Shown here: positions 14,307 to 18,596 of the stretch, in pieces
Layout: each line of letters opens with the position of its first letter
How positions within the stretch are numbered: position 1 is the stretch's first letter
Origin: Peptococcaceae bacterium BRH_c23
Lineage (GTDB): Bacteria; Bacillota_B; Desulfitobacteriia; Desulfitobacteriales; Desulfitobacteriaceae
Direction: 5' to 3'
Assembly (NCBI GenBank): GCA_000961805.1
Contig: LADV01000026.1
Location: forward strand, 1 to 18,596
DNA: 18,596 nt
Made by a program: the position numbers and the translations under genes
The notes under the pieces: generated by a model
Told to the model about the DNA's origin: nothing
The model's database searches: none
Seen by the model: only the letters and a program-made list of their open reading frames with translations

Positions 14307-16061
14307 TTAATGTTCGTCAGAAGGTCTTTTACGTTCTGCTACCCCTTCTCCATTCAGAACACCTGGTAAAGGAAAGATGCCCTGCTTTTCGAGAAGCTTG
14401 CGCAGTTTTTCAACCTCTCGGACGATAACAGCTGTGGGACTGTATAATCCGAGCACATACTCCCGGTATTTTCGGGCCGAAGTAATGGACGCCGCTTGTT
14501 CTGGTGTAGTGCATTCCAAGAGACTGAGTTGTAAAAAGGCGACTTGGCCAAAGGACTCTACCCATTGCTGGACAGTAAGGACAAGATTTTCGGGTAAAGG
14601 ATACGTGCTTAGCTTTGTCAGTACGGATAGCACTTCATCAGCCGGCAAGCCACGTTTCAGAGCATTCATCAGAAAGGTCTTGTCTAAGCGGTATTTAAGC
14701 ATTTGATCCTGCTGTTCAAGCACGGCAAATTGACTCAGTTCCCAGCGCGCAGTCCATGAGGCAGAATGAGGAAGCAAGATTTCGAAGTTTGGTTGGACAT
14801 AGGCCGTATTTGGCCCATTCATCGGGTAAACGGAGTCTGTGAGATTCTTAATCTCAGCTTTATAATCTTCAAGGTTTTGCCTTCGCAACAATTTAGGAAT
14901 TAGAAACTGTCCCAGTGGGGTGGCCCGGACAAAAATATCTTCTTTACACTTACCCCAATCCAGTAAACCTAGTAAGCGCAGTGGTTCAAGTAGGTAGATC
15001 ACATGATCTTGCAGTAACAGGTTGCACACGTTTTTGGTTGAGATCAACGTAGTCACCATATGCCCCAAGCTTGTCCACTCAGTACAACGGGCTATTAATG
15101 GAAAGACCACGAAAAATCCTTTATTGGTAATCGAGGCAACGTGGATCGGACAAATCTGGCCAAGCAAGTCTTCTACTTTAATACCCTCTGGCAACTCCCT
15201 GCCCGCTATTGTCAAATCCAACCGTTCTCCTTTTGTCCTAAACAATTGGAAAACCCGAACTACCCTCAACAGCCAGAAAAAATAACTCTCCGCGGAAAAG
15301 AGATTGTCAGGCCGGGGGGGCACAGTCAGAGCGGCCAACACACGCTTCAAAGAGTGTTTGTTGATCTCATGAGTGCGGGTGATCAAAACCTCACCCTGCT
15401 CTATCATGACGAGAAAATTAAATATGTTATCTAACGTGCTTGGAAATTCTGCGGTATAGGATTGTTCCGGCTCCACTTTATAAAGTTCAAGTAGACCTTG
15501 CTGTTCAATAAATTGCCAAAAGGCTTCAGCAACACCTTCCTCAAGACTGAGTAAATTGGAATAACGTCCAACAATCAAGAGGCCAAGGTTTTTCCATTTG
15601 CCAAGAATCCTAACAACCTCGCTATAATCAGGCCCAAGCAGATCTGTATCTAAATAGCGAAAGCTATCCTTGTCATAATTATAAAACTGGTCAATACTCC
15701 AGTCCTTTGGTTGCCTATAGGCCGTGAAGGCAAAGAGAATTCGCTCCGTTGGATCCATACGAGCAAAATAATCCGGCCAATCCTTTGGCTTAAGTTTCTT
15801 TTGAGGAACCGCTTTCTGTTGAGGGGTTGACTTAGCCTTGGGCTTGTTATGATTGGCGGGTATATTTGAGTTCGTAGGTTTGTTGTAGTTAGGGGATTTG
15901 TTACTCGTAGGTTTATCCGTTTCAAGAGTGGGCGGCTTAAAACCTGGAGGGTATTTTTCTCCGAAAACTGGCCGCCACTTGGGAGGAATTTGTGTCTGTT
16001 CAGAAGGAGCTGATTGATGCTGATTAGAGTTTCGTTTAGAACCTGAAGATGGTTTCTTCAT
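14307..16061 (-). CDS. XPB-helicase partner protein with XPB N-terminal-like domain
   Basis: 584 residues. The first 95 are low-complexity, rich in Pro, Asn, Lys and Ser with recurring NKP units, probably a flexible tether. The body is alpha-helical without enzyme motifs. Residues about 420-508 (AYVQPNFEILLPHS, FAVLEQQDQMLKYRLDK, LPADEVLSVLTKLSTYPLPENL) resemble the N-terminal domain of the neighbouring helicase (VIVQSDRSVLLEV, IHTYRITPLSLWNAASSG, VADVLDGLERYSKFPLPDSV). This matches the helicase conserved C-terminal/XPB N-terminal domain family (Helicase_C_3). The ATG has AAGGAGG 10 nt upstream, which overlaps the helicase stop, so the two are one operon. A partner of this type beside XPB is also known in mycobacteria; a joint role in DNA repair is likely but not shown by sequence. 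Confidence 0.75.
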   Translation of the reverse strand: MKKPSSGSKRNSNQHQSAPSEQTQIPPKWRPVFGEKYPPGFKPPTLETDKPTSNKSPNYNKPTNSNIPANHNKPKAKSTPQQKAVPQKKLKPKDWPDYFARMDPTERILFAFTAYRQPKDWSIDQFYNYDKDSFRYLDTDLLGPDYSEVVRILGKWKNLGLLIVGRYSNLLSLEEGVAEAFWQFIEQQGLLELYKVEPEQSYTAEFPSTLDNIFNFLVMIEQGEVLITRTHEINKHSLKRVLAALTVPPRPDNLFSAESYFFWLLRVVRVFQLFRTKGERLDLTIAGRELPEGIKVEDLLGQICPIHVASITNKGFFVVFPLIARCTEWTSLGHMVTTLISTKNVCNLLLQDHVIYLLEPLRLLGLLDWGKCKEDIFVRATPLGQFLIPKLLRRQNLEDYKAEIKNLTDSVYPMNGPNTAYVQPNFEILLPHSASWTARWELSQFAVLEQQDQMLKYRLDKTFLMNALKRGLPADEVLSVLTKLSTYPLPENLVLTVQQWVESFGQVAFLQLSLLECTTPEQAASITSARKYREYVLGLYSPTAVIVREVEKLRKLLEKQGIFPLPGVLNGEGVAERKRPSDEH

Positions 16062-16076
16062 TGTTTAAATTCCTCC

Positions 16077-17783
16077 TTATTCAAGATCCTCCTCGATCAT
16101 AATTTTATAGGCATACCCTTGTTCAGTCAGGAAAAGCTGCCGATGCATAGCAAACTCCTGTTCCTTCGTATCCTTGGAGACCAGACTATAAAAATAAGCT
16201 TTGCCCTCACCCTGCTTAGGTCGCAAAATTCGGCCAAGCCTTTGCGCCTCTTCCTGCCGAGAACCAAAGGTTCCGGAGACCTGAATTGCTACGTTGGCAT
16301 CCGGCAAATCAATGGCAAAGTTAGCGACCTTAGAGACCACTAAACGACGCAAGCGGCCACTTCGGAACTCTTCATAGAGTCGATCACGTTCTCGTTGCGG
16401 AGTTTTACCCGTAATCAAAGGGGCATTCAGCTCACGAGCCAGCATTTCTAGTTGACGCACATACTGCCCAATCACCAACACCAGGTCATCCCGATGTTGC
16501 TCTATCAGCTCTGACACCTTGTCCATCTTGAGGGGATTTTCCGCCGCCAGCCGGAATTTCTCCTTTTCCTCGGCTAAAGCATAGTCCATACGGCGGGCTT
16601 TACTCATCGAGATTCGCCACTCCATACACTCTGCAGTGGCAATCCAGCCTTGAGACTCTAAGACCTTCCAGGGGACATCCATTTTCTTCGGGCCGATCAG
16701 GGTAAAAACTTCATCTTCCTTGCCGTCTTCCCGAACTAAGGTTGCCGTCAAACCTAGACGGCGTTTTGCCTGCAAATCGGCAGTGGCCCGAAAGACCGGC
16801 GCAGGTAAAAGATGCACCTCATCATAGATAATCAGACCCCAGTTCTTTTCATTAAAGACGTGAAAGTGACTGAAGTCGGCATCGGCGCGCGGGCGATGGG
16901 TGAGAATTTGGTAGGTGGCCACGGTGACCGGGCAGATCTCTTTTTTCTCACCACTATATTCCCCCATTTGCGCCGCTTCTAGGGTCGTTTTGTCTGCCAG
17001 TTCGCGCAACCATTGTTTGACAGCGCTGTTATTCGTCGTCAAAATTAGAGTCTCACACTGCAATTCCATCATCACACCCATACCGATCACGGTCTTGCCT
17101 GCGCCACAAGGCAACACCAAAACTCCGCTCCCGCCGCGCACTGAACCTTGCTGATGGAACGTCGCGACGGCTTCTTGCTGATAGGCCCGCAGAGCAAAGG
17201 GATCACCTTCAGGATTTTCCGTACGCCAAGCCATCGGCAAAGGGGTACCCTCGATATAACCCGCTAAGTCTTCGACGGGGTAGAAGAGTTTCATCAGGAG
17301 CTGTTTTAATTGCCCACGGGCTTCTGGGTTGATCTCTACTTGGGTTAGGGACAAGTTTAGGGAATCGTCGTTCCTCTCCCTTTCGCCGAAGGCCAGCAAT
17401 AGCTTAACTTCTTTATGACGGACGATTTCCAGGAGAATCACTGGATCCTCCGCAGTCAAAAGGAGCTTATCTTCCTCTCGAACCAATTTTACCAAGCCGT
17501 AGCGACCCATGAGCTGCTTAATCTCCGTGCGCACCGAGTCGGGCAGAGGAAATTTACTGTAGCGCTCCAGACCGTCTAACACATCGGCAACGGTAACTCC
17601 ACTTGAAGCAGCGTTCCATAATGATAAGGGCGTGATCCGATAAGTATGGATATACTCCGGACTTTTTTCCAATTCGGCAAAGATCGCTAATGTATCGCGA
17701 GCTTCTTCATAAAGTGGATTCTGTACTTCTAACAGAACGGATCGATCACTTTGGACGATCACAGGATTTGTACCAACTGGCAT
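16077..17783 (-). CDS. XPB-type superfamily 2 DNA helicase
   Basis: 568-residue DNA helicase of the XPB/Rad25 group. The N-terminal domain (about 1-120) is the XPB/Ssl2 damage-recognition-like region. The helicase core has Walker A LPCGAGKT (Lys230), DEAH-box variant DEVH (321-324), motif III LTATLVRED including the XPB-specific RED triplet (351-353), and motif VI QRLGRILRPK (514-523). The ATG is preceded by GGGAG with a spacing of 7 nt. Bacterial XPB unwinds DNA 3' to 5' and is thought to act in nucleotide excision repair, sometimes with the nuclease Bax1; no Bax1-like gene is seen here, only the non-catalytic partner downstream. The operon has its own extended -10 promoter. Confidence 0.92.
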   Translation of the reverse strand: MPVGTNPVIVQSDRSVLLEVQNPLYEEARDTLAIFAELEKSPEYIHTYRITPLSLWNAASSGVTVADVLDGLERYSKFPLPDSVRTEIKQLMGRYGLVKLVREEDKLLLTAEDPVILLEIVRHKEVKLLLAFGERERNDDSLNLSLTQVEINPEARGQLKQLLMKLFYPVEDLAGYIEGTPLPMAWRTENPEGDPFALRAYQQEAVATFHQQGSVRGGSGVLVLPCGAGKTVIGMGVMMELQCETLILTTNNSAVKQWLRELADKTTLEAAQMGEYSGEKKEICPVTVATYQILTHRPRADADFSHFHVFNEKNWGLIIYDEVHLLPAPVFRATADLQAKRRLGLTATLVREDGKEDEVFTLIGPKKMDVPWKVLESQGWIATAECMEWRISMSKARRMDYALAEEKEKFRLAAENPLKMDKVSELIEQHRDDLVLVIGQYVRQLEMLARELNAPLITGKTPQRERDRLYEEFRSGRLRRLVVSKVANFAIDLPDANVAIQVSGTFGSRQEEAQRLGRILRPKQGEGKAYFYSLVSKDTKEQEFAMHRQLFLTEQGYAYKIMIEEDLE

Positions 17784-17816
17784 TAGTGTCTCCCTCTTCC
17801 GATAATATTCGTCATA

Positions 17817-17825
17817 ATTATAGCA
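17817..17825 (-). promoter_or_regulatory. Extended -10 promoter of the helicase operon
   Basis: On the - strand, TGC-TATAAT (17825-17817) is an extended -10 element with a perfect hexamer. The -35 region is poor. The predicted start is near 17810, giving a leader of about 27 nt before ATG 17783. It begins directly after the terminator of the small ORF upstream. Confidence 0.65.
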
Positions 17826-17826
17826 T

Positions 17827-17854
17827 AAAAGAGCACTCCAGAGAGCACCCTTTT
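17827..17854 (-). terminator. Intrinsic terminator after the 32-codon ORF
   Basis: On the - strand, AAAAGGGTGCTC and GAGTGCTCTTTT form 12 consecutive pairs (three of them G-U) around a TCTG loop, ending in TCTTTTAT. It begins at the stop codon of the small ORF at 17854 and lies just before the helicase promoter, so it separates the two transcription units. Confidence 0.7.
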
Positions 17855-17952
17855 TACACTAAAACACGTGGGAAACGCGAGGCGATCCCAGTTTCCAGAA
17901 CACAAGGACAGGTTCCTTGTTTCATCCAATTGTCGAGACCCCACTTCTTCAT
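17854..17952 (-). CDS. Candidate 32-residue small protein, unrecognised
   Basis: A complete small gene can be read: AGGGGG, 8 nt, ATG 17952, 32 codons, TAA, then an intrinsic terminator starting at the stop. The peptide begins MKKWGLDNWMKQGT, has two Trp residues in the first nine, a Cys-Pro-Cys at residues 15-17 and continues VLETGIASRF to a basic-hydrophobic end (PRVLV). There is no signal peptide or membrane helix. The CPC pair could bind a metal or form a redox pair. An upstream promoter is possible (TTGCAG, 17 nt, TAAATT, around 18000-18035) but weak. The family is not recognised. It lies between nuoN and the helicase operon, in the same direction as both. Confidence 0.5.
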   Translation of the reverse strand: MKKWGLDNWMKQGTCPCVLETGIASRFPRVLV

Positions 17953-18079
17953 GTGTGGTACCCCCTACTCTGCTTCGGTACAGATAACTGAAGTTGTCAT
18001 TCTAAATTTAGGTTAGATTTTGAAAGTCTGCAAAACGACTAAACTTTGTGGTTAATGATGGTGAGTTCACTGTCATCAC

Positions 18080-18107
18080 AAAATGGACAGCGAATGCTGT
18101 CCATTTT
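18080..18107 (-). terminator. Perfect 12-bp hairpin after nuoN
   Basis: AAAATGGACAGC (18080-18091) and GCTGTCCATTTT (18096-18107) pair perfectly around a 4-nt loop, 30 nt beyond the nuoN stop. Outer pairings extend it: GATGA/TCATC past a 2-nt bulge, and GTGGTT (18048-18053) with AACCAC (18116-18121). The T-run is only TTTTG, so termination is likely but may be partial. The nuo operon probably ends here. Confidence 0.6.
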
Positions 18108-18137
18108 GATGAGAAAACCACTATTTTACTAAGTCAC

Positions 18138-18596
18138 TTACCTAAACAAACTTTGAGCGGCCGCCGAAGCCATTTGGGCTAAAGGCGTGGGGTAAAGACC
18201 AATAGCTAAGGTGATTAACATGGTAAATACCATGGTGAACTTCATCGCTCCATGGACTGGAACATCCGGTAAGCCCTCACCCTCAGCGAGGAACATCACC
18301 TTGACCACTGAGAGATAATAGTACACGGATATCATGCTCATCACAAACCCGATATAGGCAATCGCCACATACCCTTGATCCATGGCTGCCGAGAAGAGAT
18401 AGAACTTCCCGACAAATCCCGCCAGGGGCGGAATTCCAGCTAAGGATAATAAGGAGGCTGTCATGACGACGGTGGCTAAGGGGGAGCGACGCCAGAGGCC
18501 TGCATAATCGGCAATCTTGTCACTGCCTTGCTTCTCTGCTATATGGGTGGCCACTGCAAAGGCACCCATATTGGCGAAGACATAGATCATCGCATA
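18138..18596 (-). CDS. nuoN: NADH-quinone oxidoreductase subunit N (NuoN), C-terminal part
   Basis: 3' end of a complex I antiporter-like subunit; 152 residues are visible and the gene continues past the window edge. Family hallmarks are YVFANMGAFAV, the loop YAGLWRRSPLA, SLAGIPPLAGFVGKFYLF (broken-helix region with the conserved Lys of the proton channel) and the C-terminal helices SMISVYYYLSVVKVMF and FTMLITLAIGLYPTPLAQMA. It forms part of the membrane proton-pumping arm. NuoN is normally the last gene of the nuo operon, which fits the hairpin that follows. MrpD or a Fpo/Fqo subunit N are close relatives, but the C-terminal signature and operon-end position favour NuoN. Confidence 0.88.
   Translation of the reverse strand, partial: YAMIYVFANMGAFAVATHIAEKQGSDKIADYAGLWRRSPLATVVMTASLLSLAGIPPLAGFVGKFYLFSAAMDQGYVAIAYIGFVMSMISVYYYLSVVKVMFLAEGEGLPDVPVHGAMKFTMVFTMLITLAIGLYPTPLAQMASAAAQSLFR

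Noticed and set aside
15650..16061. NKP-rich stretch in the helicase partner as a possible DNA tandem repeat or CRISPR-like array
   Set aside because: The units are short, irregular and inside a coding frame; it reads as a low-complexity protein linker.
17690..18016. Long + strand open frame over the helicase start and the gap beyond it
   Set aside because: It is antisense to the helicase start and the small ORF, has no family resemblance and no ribosome binding site.
18061..18135. 25-codon + strand frame over the nuoN terminator
   Set aside because: No ribosome binding site, and the sequence is mostly the hairpin read through.

Overview
The window reads as a piece of a Gram-positive, low-to-mid GC anaerobe of the Clostridia, most likely the Desulfosporosinus/Desulfitobacterium group. 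This is an inference from several things seen together: AGGAGG-type ribosome binding sites, a T-box element, a CodY-box-like operator, a NuoN-type subunit next to an XPB-type helicase, and the general protein style. No database search was possible, so family names rest on motifs.

Layout. At the left end (52-2182, + strand) is a two-component pair: an OmpR-type response regulator and a membrane histidine kinase, translationally coupled. Everything after that is on the - strand. A YbfB/YjiJ-like MFS transporter is followed by a small Cys-rich DUF3795-like gene (4024 down to 2292). Next, reading leftwards from 11286 to 4387, is one compact operon: five peptide ABC transporter genes (binding lipoprotein, two permeases, two ATPases), an M29-type aminopeptidase and an XRE/cupin regulator. 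It looks like a self-contained import, hydrolysis and regulation unit for peptides. In front of it is a leader of about 315 nt with a consensus promoter, a perfect 19-bp palindrome resembling a CodY box at the predicted start of transcription, and three hairpins, the last followed by a long T-run.

Between 11771 and 14280 lies a branched-chain amino-acid (liv) transport operon that has collapsed. livJ is fused in frame to the last codons of livH. livM is cut in half and joined out of frame to a livF that has lost its Walker A motif. livG is absent. The T-box in front is reduced to its 3' half and carries a substitution in the bulge that should bind the tRNA end. The whole operon therefore looks like the product of at least two, probably three, internal deletions.

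At the right end (14307-17783) an XPB-type DNA helicase and a partner protein form an operon; both carry what looks like the same XPB N-terminal-like domain. Upstream of them is an unrecognised 32-codon reading frame with its own ribosome binding site and terminator, and then the 3' end of nuoN, which runs off the window.

The best candidates for something undescribed are the 32-codon small gene (17854-17952), the structured opp leader, and the liv operon with its T-box relic.
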